Shown piece after piece: positions 8,359 to 18,031 of a stretch of DNA of 64,000 nt. The position numbers and the translations under genes were made by a program. The stretch covers positions 1,118,501-1,182,500 of the forward strand of contig NZ_CTEJ01000002.1 in assembly GCF_001282625.1 (NCBI RefSeq). The letters are read 5' to 3'. Every line of letters begins with the position of its first letter. The first letter of the stretch is position 1. Under the pieces are notes generated by a model. The model searched no databases and had not been told where the DNA came from. It was given only the letters and a program-made list of their open reading frames with translations. The DNA comes from Lascolabacillus massiliensis (lineage in GTDB: Bacteria; Bacteroidota; Bacteroidia; Bacteroidales; Dysgonomonadaceae).

Positions 8359-8366
8359 CAAATGTA
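8359..8366 (-). promoter_or_regulatory. -7 promoter box TACATTTG for the hyd operon
   Basis: Matches the Bacteroidetes -7 consensus TAnnTTTG on the minus strand, in the 278-base divergent gap between the hyd operon and lysS, giving a leader of about 40 bases. No convincing -33 TTTG is seen. Confidence 0.5.
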
Positions 8367-8564
8367 ATAAATTACGATGAATTAAAGAAATATTTCCTTA
8401 ATTTTATCGTCTTAACTATGTTAAATAAGAAAACTATATTAAATCACTACTTATCAGCATATTAAAATGCATAAATTAATCCATTCTCTGTTAATAATTA
8501 TTTTTTAATTCTACTCTTTTGATTTGTAGAGTTTATAAAAAGTATACTTTAGTAAATTATTTTG

Positions 8565-8572
8565 TACTTTTG
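8565..8572 (+). promoter_or_regulatory. -7 promoter box TACTTTTG for lysS
   Basis: Exact match to TAnnTTTG, ending 18 bases before the lysS ATG at 8591. It lies inside the longer open frame that could start with TTG at 8519, which argues that the longer start is not used. Confidence 0.6.
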
Positions 8573-8590
8573 TATGATTTTTATTTAGTT

Positions 8591-10327
8591 ATGCACAATT
8601 TAGAACTTAGTGAACAGGAGATAATTCGCAGGCAGAGTCTGGATGAATTAAGAGAGTTGGGTATAGAACCTTATCCGGCATCAGGTTTTGATGTTGACTC
8701 ATACTCCATCGATATAAAAAATGAATTTGAGGATGATTCTGATCGCCGTAATGTAAAAATTGCAGGTAGAATAATGAGTCGCCGTATAATGGGTAAAGCC
8801 TCTTTTGTTGAACTTATGGATTCAAAAGGGCGTATTCAGGTATACATAACACGTGATGATATATGCCCGGATGAAAATAAGGAGCTATACAACACTGTAT
8901 TTAAAAAGTTGCTTGATATTGGAGATTTCATTGGCATAGAGGGTTTTGTTTTCCGTACAAAAACGGGAGAAATTTCAGTTCATGCAGAAAAACTTACGGT
9001 ATTATCTAAGTCTTTGAGACCACTTCCTGTTGTTAAAATGAAGGATGGTGTGGCTTTTGATAAATTTACCGACCCTGAATTACGTTATCGTCAGAGATAT
9101 GTAGATCTTCTTGTGAATGAAGATGTTAAAGACATCTTCACAAAGCGCACAAAAATATTTGATGCGATGCGTGAATTTTTTAACAATGAGGGTTATCTTG
9201 AGGTGGATACTCCTGTATTACAGAGTATCCCCGGCGGAGCTGCTGCGAGACCATTTATAACTCACCTTAATGCTCTTGATATTGATCTATATTTACGTAT
9301 TGCAAATGAGCTGTATCTGAAACGTCTAATAGTTGGTGGTTTTGAAGGGGTTTATGAATTCTCAAGAAACTTCCGAAATGAGGGGATGGACCGCACTCAC
9401 AACCCTGAGTTTACTGTAATGGAGATATATGTATCATACAAAGATTACAGATGGATGATGGAGTTCACCGAACAGATGCTTGAGCATGTTGCCCTTAAAG
9501 TTCTTGGTACTACAAAAGTAAAGGTTGGTGAAAATGAAATCGACTTTAAAGCTCCCTATAAAAGGGTTACAATGATTGATGCAATTAAGGATCATACCGG
9601 TATTGACATAAGTGGTTTGGATGAGGACCAATTGCGAGAAGTTTGCAAAAAGCTTGGTGTGGAGCAAGATGAAACAATGGGTAAAGGTAAACTTATTGAT
9701 GAGATTTTCGGAGAAAAAGCAGAAGGTAAATATATCCAGCCAACATTTATTATTGATTACCCCATTGAGATGTCACCTCTTTGTAAAAGGCATCGGGACA
9801 ATCCTGAGTTAACTGAAAGGTTTGAGCTGATGGTAAACGGCAAGGAGCTTGCAAATGCATATACCGAATTAAATGACCCGATTGATCAGAGAAAACGTTT
9901 TGAAGAGCAACTCAAACTCTCTGAAAAAGGAGATGATGAGGCAATGTTCATTGATCAGGATTTCTTAAGAGCACTTGAGTATGGCATGCCTCCTACTTCC
10001 GGTATGGGTATAGGTATGGACAGACTAACAATGTTACTGACCGGACAGGTTTCTATTCAGGAGGTTCTGCTTTTCCCACTCATGCGTCCTGAAAAAAGAG
10101 TAAAAAGAGATACAGTCTCTGATTTTATAAAAATTGGTATTCCTGAAGAGTGGGTGCAACTAGTACAGAAGGCAGGTTATACACAAATTAGTGATCTTAT
10201 CGATTTAAATCCAAACAAACTTCACCAGGAAGTTTGCGGCTTGAATAAAAAAATGAAGCTGGAACTAAATAATCCTTCTCCGGAAGAGGTTAAAACATGG
10301 GTAGCAAACGCTTCCGGACAGGAGTAA
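8591..10327 (+). CDS. lysS: Lysyl-tRNA synthetase, class II
   Basis: Charges tRNA-Lys in the cytoplasm. From the ATG at 8591 ([15 protein letters not shown]) it is 578 residues. An OB-fold anticodon-binding domain (about 50-170) is followed by the class II catalytic core with motif 2 [15 protein letters not shown] (about 260-275) and motif 3 [13 protein letters not shown] (about 470-482). A C-terminal extension of about 70 residues, absent from the 505-residue E. coli enzyme, carries a helical hairpin-like segment ([24 protein letters not shown]); such longer LysRS forms are known in Bacteroidetes. The open frame extends 24 codons further upstream, but that stretch is hydrophobic, begins with TTG and contains the promoter box, so I chose 8591. 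gpsA follows after 25 bases. Confidence 0.97.
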   Translation: MHNLELSEQEIIRRQSLDELRELGIEPYPASGFDVDSYSIDIKNEFEDDSDRRNVKIAGRIMSRRIMGKASFVELMDSKGRIQVYITRDDICPDENKELYNTVFKKLLDIGDFIGIEGFVFRTKTGEISVHAEKLTVLSKSLRPLPVVKMKDGVAFDKFTDPELRYRQRYVDLLVNEDVKDIFTKRTKIFDAMREFFNNEGYLEVDTPVLQSIPGGAAARPFITHLNALDIDLYLRIANELYLKRLIVGGFEGVYEFSRNFRNEGMDRTHNPEFTVMEIYVSYKDYRWMMEFTEQMLEHVALKVLGTTKVKVGENEIDFKAPYKRVTMIDAIKDHTGIDISGLDEDQLREVCKKLGVEQDETMGKGKLIDEIFGEKAEGKYIQPTFIIDYPIEMSPLCKRHRDNPELTERFELMVNGKELANAYTELNDPIDQRKRFEEQLKLSEKGDDEAMFIDQDFLRALEYGMPPTSGMGIGMDRLTMLLTGQVSIQEVLLFPLMRPEKRVKRDTVSDFIKIGIPEEWVQLVQKAGYTQISDLIDLNPNKLHQEVCGLNKKMKLELNNPSPEEVKTWVANASGQE

Positions 10328-10352
10328 TCCAACTTGCTGAAATAAAATAGAA

Positions 10353-11348
10353 ATGGATTCAATAGGTAAAATCTGTATCCTGGGTGGAGGAACTTGGGGA
10401 ACGGCATTAGCAAAAATGGTGCTGATGAACCAGAAACATATAAATTGGTTTATCCGTCGAGATGATCAGATTGAAGGTTTTTATAAACTCGGACACAATC
10501 CGAGCTATTTGACTAATGTCAAGTTCAATTTGGCTCAGATCACATTCTACTCAAATCTCGAAAGAGCAATAAAAGACTCTGACACAGTAATCATTGCAAT
10601 CCCTTCTCCTTATGTAAAGCAATATTTCAGACGCATATGGAACAGCACATTCAGAGGTAAGTTCATGGTATCAGCATTGAAAGGAATTATTCCTAACGAT
10701 AATATGGTTATGAGTGAATATCTGGCTGATAATTTTAAGATTCCAACTGAGAATATTGGAGTGCTTTCCGGTCCATGTCATGCTGAAGAAGTAGCATTGG
10801 AGAGACTTTCATTTCTTACTGCAGCAAGTAAGGATATTGAGAAAGCAAATCTTTTGTCAGAATCCATATCTTCCAGAATTCTAAAAACACGTACTTCAAA
10901 TGATGTGGTTGGGATTGAGCTGGCTGCAGTTTTGAAAAATATCTACGCAATAGCTTCTGGTATTTGTCAGGGATTACTTTATGGAGATAACTTCCAGGCT
11001 GTACTGATGAGTAACTGTGCAAAAGAGATGTCGCTCTTTCTGAATACAGTTGTTCCAATTGAACGTAATATTACTGATCAGCATTATCTTGGTGATATGC
11101 TTGTTACAAGTTATTCGCAATTCAGCAGAAACAGGACACTTGGAACTATGATTGGAAAAGGTTATTCAGTTAAAACGGCTCAGCTTGAAATGGAAATGAT
11201 CGCTGAGGGTTACTATGGAGCTAAGTGTATACATGAAATGAACAACCGTTTTAAGGTTAATATACCAATTGTTGAAACTGTTTATAAAATTCTGTATGAG
11301 CGACTTGAACCTAAGAGTGCCATAAAAAATCTTATAGACTTCTTTTAA
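10353..11348 (+). CDS. gpsA: Glycerol-3-phosphate dehydrogenase [NAD(P)+]
   Basis: A 331-residue soluble enzyme reducing dihydroxyacetone phosphate to sn-glycerol 3-phosphate for phospholipid synthesis. The Rossmann dinucleotide motif LGGGTWGTALAKM lies at about 10-22; VLSGPCHAEEVA (about 138-150) and the catalytic-lysine segment ELAAVLKNIYAIASGICQG (about 188-206) are the family signatures. Length is normal. It is placed between lysS (25 bases) and pgi (46 bases) on the same strand with no promoter box visible between them, so the three are probably one transcript. Confidence 0.95.
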   Translation: MDSIGKICILGGGTWGTALAKMVLMNQKHINWFIRRDDQIEGFYKLGHNPSYLTNVKFNLAQITFYSNLERAIKDSDTVIIAIPSPYVKQYFRRIWNSTFRGKFMVSALKGIIPNDNMVMSEYLADNFKIPTENIGVLSGPCHAEEVALERLSFLTAASKDIEKANLLSESISSRILKTRTSNDVVGIELAAVLKNIYAIASGICQGLLYGDNFQAVLMSNCAKEMSLFLNTVVPIERNITDQHYLGDMLVTSYSQFSRNRTLGTMIGKGYSVKTAQLEMEMIAEGYYGAKCIHEMNNRFKVNIPIVETVYKILYERLEPKSAIKNLIDFF

Positions 11349-11394
11349 TGATTTTCTGTTACATTGTATTCAAACTTAAATAACATATAAATAT

Positions 11395-12744
11395 ATGGAT
11401 AGCATTCAAATTAACATTAAAAATCTTGCCGGAATTGTTTCAGAAGAAGAGATTCTAAGAAAATCAGAGCTAGCTACTTCAGCAAACAATGCATTGCATG
11501 ATGGTACTCGGGAAGGTAGTGATTTCCTTGGTTGGGTTGACCTGCCATCTTCAATTACAGAGGAGGAGTTTCGTGACATCGAAGAAGCAGCTACAGTTTT
11601 ACGCACTCATTGTGATGTAGTTGTGGTTGTAGGTATTGGGGGCAGCTATCTCGGTGCCCGTGCAGTTATAGATGCGTTAACAAACTCATTCGATTGGTTA
11701 CAGCCGGAAAAGAAACGCAAGAACCCAGTTATATTGTATGCGGGAAATAATATTAGTGAGGACTACCTGTCTGAAATGATTGATTATCTTGAAAATAAGG
11801 AGTTTGGTATAATCAATATTTCAAAATCAGGTACAACCACAGAACCGGCAATCGCTTTCAGGTTACTAAAGAATTTACTTGAGAAAAAAGTTGGTAATGA
11901 AGAGTCTAAAAAACGTATAGTTGCAATTACCGATGCTACGAAAGGAGCTCTCCGCACTTTAGCTGATAGTGAAGGATATAAAACATTTATCATTCCTGAT
12001 AATATTGGTGGTCGTTATTCTGTTTTAACTCCCGTAGGTTTGCTGCCGATAGCTGTTGCAGGAATAAATATCAGGAAATTGGTTACAGGTGCCGCAGAGA
12101 TAGAGAAGGCAACTGATAAAACAGTATCATTTGATTATAATCTACCTGCTATTTATGCAGTAATCCGTAATGAGTTGTACAGAAGAGGCAAGAAAATTGA
12201 GATTCTTGTTAATTATCATCCTAAACTTCATTTTCTTGCTGAGTGGTGGAAACAACTTTTTGGAGAAAGTGAGGGTAAGGATAAAATGGGAATATTTCCG
12301 GCAGCTGTTGACTTTACAGCTGACCTCCATTCTATGGGCCAATGGATTCAGGAAGGAGAACGCACTATTTTTGAAACTGTAATATCTATTAAAGAGCCTA
12401 ATAAGAAAGTGCTTGTACCTCATGATGAGGTTAACCTGGATGGATTGAACTATCTGAAAGGCAAGAGAGTTGACGAAGTTAATAAAATGGCAGAATTGGG
12501 AACACGATTAGCTCACGTGGATGGTGGAGTTCCTAATATTTTAATTGAAATCCCAGAGCTAAATGAAAAATATATAGGTCAGCTTATTTACTTCTTTGAA
12601 AAAGCTTGTGGCATAAGTGGTTATCTGCTGGGGGTAAATCCTTTCAACCAGCCCGGTGTTGAAGCATATAAAAGCAATATGTTTGCATTGCTGGAGAAAC
12701 CGGGATATGAAGAAGCTACAAAGTCTATCAAATCGAAACTTTAA
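11395..12744 (+). CDS. pgi: Glucose-6-phosphate isomerase
   Basis: A 449-residue cytoplasmic enzyme interconverting glucose 6-phosphate and fructose 6-phosphate. It is the short form (about 450 residues) common in Firmicutes and Bacteroidetes rather than the 550-residue proteobacterial form. Signatures are [14 protein letters not shown] (about 78-91), [14 protein letters not shown] (about 140-153), and [14 protein letters not shown] (about 203-216); the C-terminal [13 protein letters not shown] is also typical. The gene ends in a strong intrinsic terminator, closing the lysS-gpsA-pgi unit. Confidence 0.96.
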   Translation: MDSIQINIKNLAGIVSEEEILRKSELATSANNALHDGTREGSDFLGWVDLPSSITEEEFRDIEEAATVLRTHCDVVVVVGIGGSYLGARAVIDALTNSFDWLQPEKKRKNPVILYAGNNISEDYLSEMIDYLENKEFGIINISKSGTTTEPAIAFRLLKNLLEKKVGNEESKKRIVAITDATKGALRTLADSEGYKTFIIPDNIGGRYSVLTPVGLLPIAVAGINIRKLVTGAAEIEKATDKTVSFDYNLPAIYAVIRNELYRRGKKIEILVNYHPKLHFLAEWWKQLFGESEGKDKMGIFPAAVDFTADLHSMGQWIQEGERTIFETVISIKEPNKKVLVPHDEVNLDGLNYLKGKRVDEVNKMAELGTRLAHVDGGVPNILIEIPELNEKYIGQLIYFFEKACGISGYLLGVNPFNQPGVEAYKSNMFALLEKPGYEEATKSIKSKL

Positions 12745-12775
12745 TTGAATAATACAGACTTTAATTGACATAAAG

Positions 12776-12810
12776 AGGGGGAATGAAACATAGCGAAACT
12801 CATTCCCCCT
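12776..12810 (+). terminator. Intrinsic terminator after pgi
   Basis: An 11-bp perfect stem, AGGGGGAATGA (12776-12786) with TCATTCCCCCT (12800-12810), around a 13-base loop, followed by TTTAAT. It starts 31 bases after the pgi stop. Confidence 0.85.
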
Positions 12811-12958
12811 TTTAATATACTATTCCGAAACCTCGCGAAAGGTTTTTTTCGCTTTATCCTTATATCCATAATATTAAATTACAGCACTTTAACTTTAGCG
12901 ACAAAAAAATTATGTTTTTAAACATGTTTTCGAAGCTTTCGATGGTTTCGGATTGTTT

Positions 12959-12966
12959 TACTTTTG
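12959..12966 (+). promoter_or_regulatory. -7 promoter box TACTTTTG for the agaS-like gene
   Basis: Identical to the lysS box and 23 bases before the ATG at 12990. It falls inside the extended frame that starts at 12912, supporting the shorter protein. Confidence 0.55.
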
Positions 12967-12989
12967 CATACATCCTAAAGCTATATAAT

Positions 12990-14117
12990 ATGGCAAGCAT
13001 ACAGACTACATCATTTGACACTATACATGAGATTTACCAACAACCTGAAATGTGGAGACAGACTTATCAAATACTTTTAGATAAGGAAAAAGAGATTTCT
13101 GAGTTCATGACCAGTCACTACAATGAAGAAACTACCATTATACTTACCGGTGCGGGTACATCATCTTTTATTGGAAATATACTGGAATTCGTAATGCCAA
13201 AGTATGGCTTTTATAGCGTAAAATCAGTTCCAACAACTGATATTACTACCCATCCAGAGGCTATTTTTAATAAAAATAAAAAATATATACTTGTCTCATT
13301 TGCCAGATCAGGGAATAGTCCTGAGAGCCTGGCTGCTGTTAATATTGCCGACTCAATATGTCATAACAATATTGCACATATAATCATTACCTGTAACGAG
13401 AATGGCAAACTGGTTAAAGAATATGCAGAAGATAACAGGCTGATATTGATTTTACCTCCTGAGACTAATGATAAGGGACTTGCAATGACGAGCAGTTTCT
13501 CTTCAATGCTTTTGGCTTCAATGCTTCTTTTTGATGTTAAGAAAATAGTGAATAAAAAGGAGGGTATCGACAACCTTTATAAAAAGGGAGAATACTTTAT
13601 TTCAACTTACAGTGACCAGATAAAAAAAATAGCAGCTCTTGATTTTGAAAGGGCTGTTTTTCTTGGGACAGGAGAGCTTAAAGGTATTGCAGAAGAGTGT
13701 CACCTTAAATTACAGGAACTTACAGATGGTAAAGTTGTATGTCTCTTTGACTCATTCCTGGGACTTAGACATGGCCCAAAAGCTGCCATTAATGAGAAAA
13801 CATTACTGGTTTACCTTTTCTCTAATGATGATAAAGTTTTTCAGTATGAAAGAGATCTTGTAGTTCAGACTAACCAACAGGTTAAGCCGATAGCTCAGAT
13901 TTATGTATCACAGAAAAAACGTTCAACAGGAAATGTAGTTTTTGATCTGGAAGTGTTGCCGGATAGAATGAATTTTACTGAATTTGATGCTATATTGTAT
14001 GTATTAATCGGTCAATTACTCGGATTTTATAAATCAATTGATCTAAAACTCGACCCTGACAATCCTTCAGCGAGTGGAAAAATCGCAAGGGTAGTTGAAG
14101 GAGTTATCATTTACTAA
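12990..14117 (+). CDS. agaS: AgaS-like SIS-domain sugar isomerase/deaminase
   Basis: From the ATG at 12990 (MASIQTTSFDTIHEIYQQ) it is 375 residues with two SIS (phosphosugar isomerase) domains. The first has TGAGTSSFIGNI and VSFARSGNSPESLAAV; the second has GTGELKGIAEECHLKLQEL and GLRHGPKAAI. This is the AgaS family, known for galactosamine-6-phosphate deaminase/isomerase activity (product tagatose 6-phosphate), although related SIS proteins act on glucosamine 6-phosphate or serve as sensors. The aldolase follows after 21 bases, which favours a galactosamine/tagatose route. The frame stays open to an ATG at 12912, but the promoter box lies in that stretch. Confidence 0.82.
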   Translation: MASIQTTSFDTIHEIYQQPEMWRQTYQILLDKEKEISEFMTSHYNEETTIILTGAGTSSFIGNILEFVMPKYGFYSVKSVPTTDITTHPEAIFNKNKKYILVSFARSGNSPESLAAVNIADSICHNNIAHIIITCNENGKLVKEYAEDNRLILILPPETNDKGLAMTSSFSSMLLASMLLFDVKKIVNKKEGIDNLYKKGEYFISTYSDQIKKIAALDFERAVFLGTGELKGIAEECHLKLQELTDGKVVCLFDSFLGLRHGPKAAINEKTLLVYLFSNDDKVFQYERDLVVQTNQQVKPIAQIYVSQKKRSTGNVVFDLEVLPDRMNFTEFDAILYVLIGQLLGFYKSIDLKLDPDNPSASGKIARVVEGVIIY

Positions 14118-14138
14118 TTTTTTAAGGTTAATTAAATA

Positions 14139-14954
14139 ATGAAATTACAGCAAAAACTAAAGGAGTATCAACAAAAACAGAAAGCAATTCTAGCAACTAA
14201 CTTCTATAATTTAGAGACTTTGCAGGGTATACTTATTGCTGCATCAAAATCTAATGTGCCTGTTATACTGCAGTTAACAAGAAGTTCAATTGAGTATATG
14301 GGATTGAAAGAAGCTGTTGCACTTGCCCGACAATCACTTGAAACTTATCAGGTAGAAGGATGGATTCATCTTGATCACGGTGACTCTTTTGAACTGGTAA
14401 AGAGATGTCTTGAACAGGGATTCGACTCTGTAATGATTGATGCCAGCAATGAGACTTTTGAAGAAAATGTGAGAATATCCAGCCTTGTTGTTGAAGAGGC
14501 CAAGAAGTATGGTGCCAATGTTGAAGCAGAGCTGGGATATATTGCAAAGCTTGGCCAGGACCAAGATAGTATCTATACATCCGTAGAAGAGGCAACCGAA
14601 TTTGTAAAACAAACAGGTGTTGATGCTCTTGCAATTGCGATTGGCTCAGCACATGGGTTTTATAAATCAGAACCAAATTTAAATATTGAGAGACTCAAAG
14701 AGATCCATGCAGCAATAGATACCGTTTTGGTACTACATGGAAGTTCAGGAATTCCTGACCAAATGCTTAAAGAATCAATCCAGAACGGAATTGCAAAAGT
14801 GAACCTTGCCACAGAGATTAAAAACACATTCATGAAATCATTGAAACAGATATTACTGAACAGTGATGAAATAGATTTGCGCAAAGTATTTCCTAAAGCA
14901 ACTGAACAGGTTGTTGAATTACTTATAAATAAATATAATGTTGTGAGCTTATAA
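14139..14954 (+). CDS. Class II ketose-bisphosphate aldolase (tagatose-bisphosphate type)
   Basis: A 271-residue zinc-dependent class II aldolase of the GatY/KbaY/FbaA superfamily. Visible residues: D79 and H80 in HLDHGDS, E131 in VEAELGYIAKLG, H172 in GSAHGFYK and H200 in LHGSSGIP (zinc and phosphate sites), then NGIAKVNLATEI. Its short length (about 280 for GatY/KbaY) and its pairing with an AgaS-like isomerase point to cleavage of tagatose 1,6-bisphosphate into DHAP and glyceraldehyde 3-phosphate; fructose bisphosphate is the alternative. No kinase for tagatose 6-phosphate is in the window. The susC gene follows 71 bases later without a clear promoter box. Confidence 0.85.
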   Translation: MKLQQKLKEYQQKQKAILATNFYNLETLQGILIAASKSNVPVILQLTRSSIEYMGLKEAVALARQSLETYQVEGWIHLDHGDSFELVKRCLEQGFDSVMIDASNETFEENVRISSLVVEEAKKYGANVEAELGYIAKLGQDQDSIYTSVEEATEFVKQTGVDALAIAIGSAHGFYKSEPNLNIERLKEIHAAIDTVLVLHGSSGIPDQMLKESIQNGIAKVNLATEIKNTFMKSLKQILLNSDEIDLRKVFPKATEQVVELLINKYNVVSL

Positions 14955-15025
14955 TAAATAGTGTGATAAATTAGGTGTACCAGAAAACAAGAGAATGATT
15001 TTAAAATATTTATAAAATTAACATT

Positions 15026-18013
15026 ATGCAAAGCAAACTAAAGTTAATATGCATGTTTTTTCTCCTCTTTTCTATTAGTATCCATGCACAGGTTACTATA
15101 AGAGGAACGGTAGTATCGGCTGAGGACCAGCAGCCACTGCCGGGAGTAAGCGTTTTGGTCAAAGGTACTACGAATGGTACAGTTACTGATATAGATGGTA
15201 ATTATACGATCGAAACAGCAACTGGAAATGTGCTTGTTTTTACATTCGTAGGTTTTGTTCCTCAGGAATATACTGTAAGCGGACAAGGTACAATAAATGT
15301 TACCTTAAATCCGGATACATATATGATGGAGGAGGTTATTGTGATGGGTTATTCAAGTCAGAAGAAAGCAGAACTTTCCAGCTCTGTAGTAACCTTATCA
15401 GCCGACCAGCTCACAGATGTCAGCTCTTCTGACGTTGGGAATCTACTTCAAGGTAAAGTTGCCGGTGTTGTGGTATTCAACTCTACAGGACAGCCGGGAG
15501 CAGATGCTGAAATACGAATCAGAGGCACAGGATCCATAACTGCAGATGCTGACCCTCTTTACGTTGTTGATGGAGTGCCATATGGAACCTTCAATCCAAA
15601 TGATGTTGAAACCATAACAGTATTGAAAGATGCAGGAGCAACAGCTTTATATGGTTCTGCTGCAGCAGGTGGTGTAATCGTTGTGACTACAAAATCAGCA
15701 TCCAGAAATCAACCTACAAAAATAGACTTCAAAGCCAGAGTAGGTCAAAAAAGCCCATTGTTCGGCAATTATAAAATGATGGACTCAAGAGAACTTTTCC
15801 TAATGCATAAGGAGATGATCAGTCCTTCACTATTCAAACAAATGCGTCCATTTTATCTTATCGGCCTGGATTACAACTGGCAGGATGCATTTTTCTCTAC
15901 AGCTTTGCAGCAAAACTATTACACATCTATCTCAGGAAGTACAGACAGGTTAGGCTATTTTGCCAGTGTTGACTATTACAATGAAGATGGAACACTTATC
16001 AACACAAATTACGATAGGATTTCTGCACGCTTGAATTTGAATGCCAAATTGTATTCCAATCTTGATTTGAATGTAAGGCTTTCTTATACAAACTCGAAGG
16101 ACCAGGGAACATCAAGCTGGACAACCTTAAATGATGCGTATACAAAGATGCCTTGGGATATTCCATATGATGAAAATGGTGAAATAGTGAAAATAACAAG
16201 CTCTGCTCGCCCTGATAATGGCAAGACCTGGTATTCTCAAGATAAATGGAACTCACTCCATAATGAACAGTATAACTATAGTAAATCAAAATCATTCGGA
16301 GTTGTTGCTGATGTTCAGTTCAACTGGACAATACTACCTTGGCTTGTATTTACTACTACTAACAGATTTTCACAAGGCACATATAAATATGCACAATTTA
16401 TTGATCCAAGATCATATAGTCCCCAATTTGCTAAGGGTTATCTACAAAATGATGTAGGTCATGACAGATCTTTTAGTACTACAAATCTTCTAAAAGCAAA
16501 TACAGAATTTGGTGACCACTCTTTAAACGGTTTGATTGGATGGGAATATAGCAGCTATGAAAATGAGTTCACTTCTGCTTCAGGTATTGGTATGCCAAAC
16601 GGCATGGATGCCTTGAATGCTGCAGCTGTTTATGCAGTGGGCGGATACAGAATACCGGGTGCAGGTTGGTCTACATTTGCACAAGGACAATATAGCTACG
16701 ACAACCGCTATTTTGCTACTGCATCATACCGTATAGATGCCAGCTCTACTTTTGGTCCTGAAAGAAGAATTGGCTATTTCCCCTCAGTTTCAGGATCATG
16801 GCTATTAAGTAATGAAGAGTTTTTAAAGGACAGTGATCTTATTAGCTTCCTAAAACTTCGTGCGAGCTATGGTGTTACAGGTAACTCTAATATAGGGTCA
16901 TTCCGCTATCTCTCTACTTTCTCTCTGAACAGTACATATCAGGATTTAGTAGGTGCAACTCCTGAGCGCTCGGGCAATCCTTATCTGGGTTGGGAAACAG
17001 CTTATATGTCAGGTTTAGGGGTTGATATTAATTTTGGCAATCGAATCGAATTAAACTTTGACCTTTATAATATAGACAATAAAGATCTTCTGCTTGCTGT
17101 GCCCAAGAAGCCTTCCACAGGATTCTTCGAAGGAATGGAAAATATTGGAAGCGTACGTAATCAAGGGGTTGAGGTACAATTAAATACTAGAAATATCATT
17201 ACACCTGACTTCACATGGAATACCATGTTCAATATAGGATTCAATAAAAACAGAGTTACTGAAACTCCCAATAATGAGCCATTCCTGCTTACAAGAAATA
17301 TGATTTATCAGGAGGTTAAGCCCGGTCAGGATATATTCAGCTGGTATATGCCAAAATGGGTTGGTGTTGATCCGGAAAATGGAGATCCTTTATGGGAAAA
17401 AATCACCAGAAATGAAAATGGAGATATAACAGAGCGAACAACTACAAACGATTACACACAGGCTGCACCACAAGTTATGGGAAAAGCTACTCCAAAATTC
17501 AGTGGTGGTTTTATTAACAATTTCACTTATAAGAGATTTAGCCTCAATGTAAATACCAATTATGTATACGGTAATAAAATATACAATTATAACCGTATGT
17601 CTTCTGATGGTGATGGTGCATACCTGGGCTATAATCAGATGTCTATTGAGAACAGCAAGCTGGGATGGAACAGATGGAGAGAACCCGGAGATATTGCAAC
17701 CCACCCTAAAGCAGTTATGAACGGTAACAAAGGATCAAATAATATATCCTCAAGATTCCTTGAAGATGGAAGCTTTTTCAGGATTAAGAATGTGACTTTA
17801 AGTTACAATATACCACAAAGTAAGTTGCAGAAAGTATCAATGTCGAACTGCAGACTTTATATCTCAGGTGACAACCTGTTAACTTTTACAAACTTTTCCG
17901 GAATGGATCCTGAAGTAAGTTTAAAATCAACAGAATATTCACTTGCTGGTCTTTATGCTGATAACTATCCTATTAGTCGACAGATATTATTTGGTGTGGA
18001 AATAAGCTTTTAA
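15026..18013 (+). CDS. SusC/RagA-type TonB-linked outer membrane transporter
   Basis: A 995-residue outer membrane protein. Residues 1-22 form a signal peptide ending in HAQ; a carboxypeptidase-regulatory-like domain follows (VTIRGTVVSAEDQQ to about 95), then the TonB-box-like MEEVIVMGYSSQKK, the plug (about 115-230, with VVDGVPYG and LKDAGATALYGSAAAGGVI), and a large beta-barrel ending in FGVEISF. With the SusD partner 18 bases downstream it should import an oligosaccharide across the outer membrane. The ligand is unknown; the preceding AgaS-like and aldolase genes suggest an amino sugar or galactose derivative. This is a shorter paralogue of the NanO-like transporter at 29179. Confidence 0.93.
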   Translation: MQSKLKLICMFFLLFSISIHAQVTIRGTVVSAEDQQPLPGVSVLVKGTTNGTVTDIDGNYTIETATGNVLVFTFVGFVPQEYTVSGQGTINVTLNPDTYMMEEVIVMGYSSQKKAELSSSVVTLSADQLTDVSSSDVGNLLQGKVAGVVVFNSTGQPGADAEIRIRGTGSITADADPLYVVDGVPYGTFNPNDVETITVLKDAGATALYGSAAAGGVIVVTTKSASRNQPTKIDFKARVGQKSPLFGNYKMMDSRELFLMHKEMISPSLFKQMRPFYLIGLDYNWQDAFFSTALQQNYYTSISGSTDRLGYFASVDYYNEDGTLINTNYDRISARLNLNAKLYSNLDLNVRLSYTNSKDQGTSSWTTLNDAYTKMPWDIPYDENGEIVKITSSARPDNGKTWYSQDKWNSLHNEQYNYSKSKSFGVVADVQFNWTILPWLVFTTTNRFSQGTYKYAQFIDPRSYSPQFAKGYLQNDVGHDRSFSTTNLLKANTEFGDHSLNGLIGWEYSSYENEFTSASGIGMPNGMDALNAAAVYAVGGYRIPGAGWSTFAQGQYSYDNRYFATASYRIDASSTFGPERRIGYFPSVSGSWLLSNEEFLKDSDLISFLKLRASYGVTGNSNIGSFRYLSTFSLNSTYQDLVGATPERSGNPYLGWETAYMSGLGVDINFGNRIELNFDLYNIDNKDLLLAVPKKPSTGFFEGMENIGSVRNQGVEVQLNTRNIITPDFTWNTMFNIGFNKNRVTETPNNEPFLLTRNMIYQEVKPGQDIFSWYMPKWVGVDPENGDPLWEKITRNENGDITERTTTNDYTQAAPQVMGKATPKFSGGFINNFTYKRFSLNVNTNYVYGNKIYNYNRMSSDGDGAYLGYNQMSIENSKLGWNRWREPGDIATHPKAVMNGNKGSNNISSRFLEDGSFFRIKNVTLSYNIPQSKLQKVSMSNCRLYISGDNLLTFTNFSGMDPEVSLKSTEYSLAGLYADNYPISRQILFGVEISF

Positions 18014-18031
18014 TTTTAAAAAAAGGAAATT

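Noticed and set aside
8519-8590. N-terminal extension of lysS starting with TTG
   Set aside because: Hydrophobic, unlike LysRS N-termini, and it contains the promoter box TACTTTTG.
12912-12989. N-terminal extension of the AgaS-like protein
   Set aside because: The extra 26 residues are not part of the SIS family and include the promoter box at 12959.
15026-18013. Recent duplication of the SusC gene from the nan SusC at 29179
   Set aside because: The two share only the general family layout, differ by about 100 residues and have clearly different barrels, so they are old paralogues.
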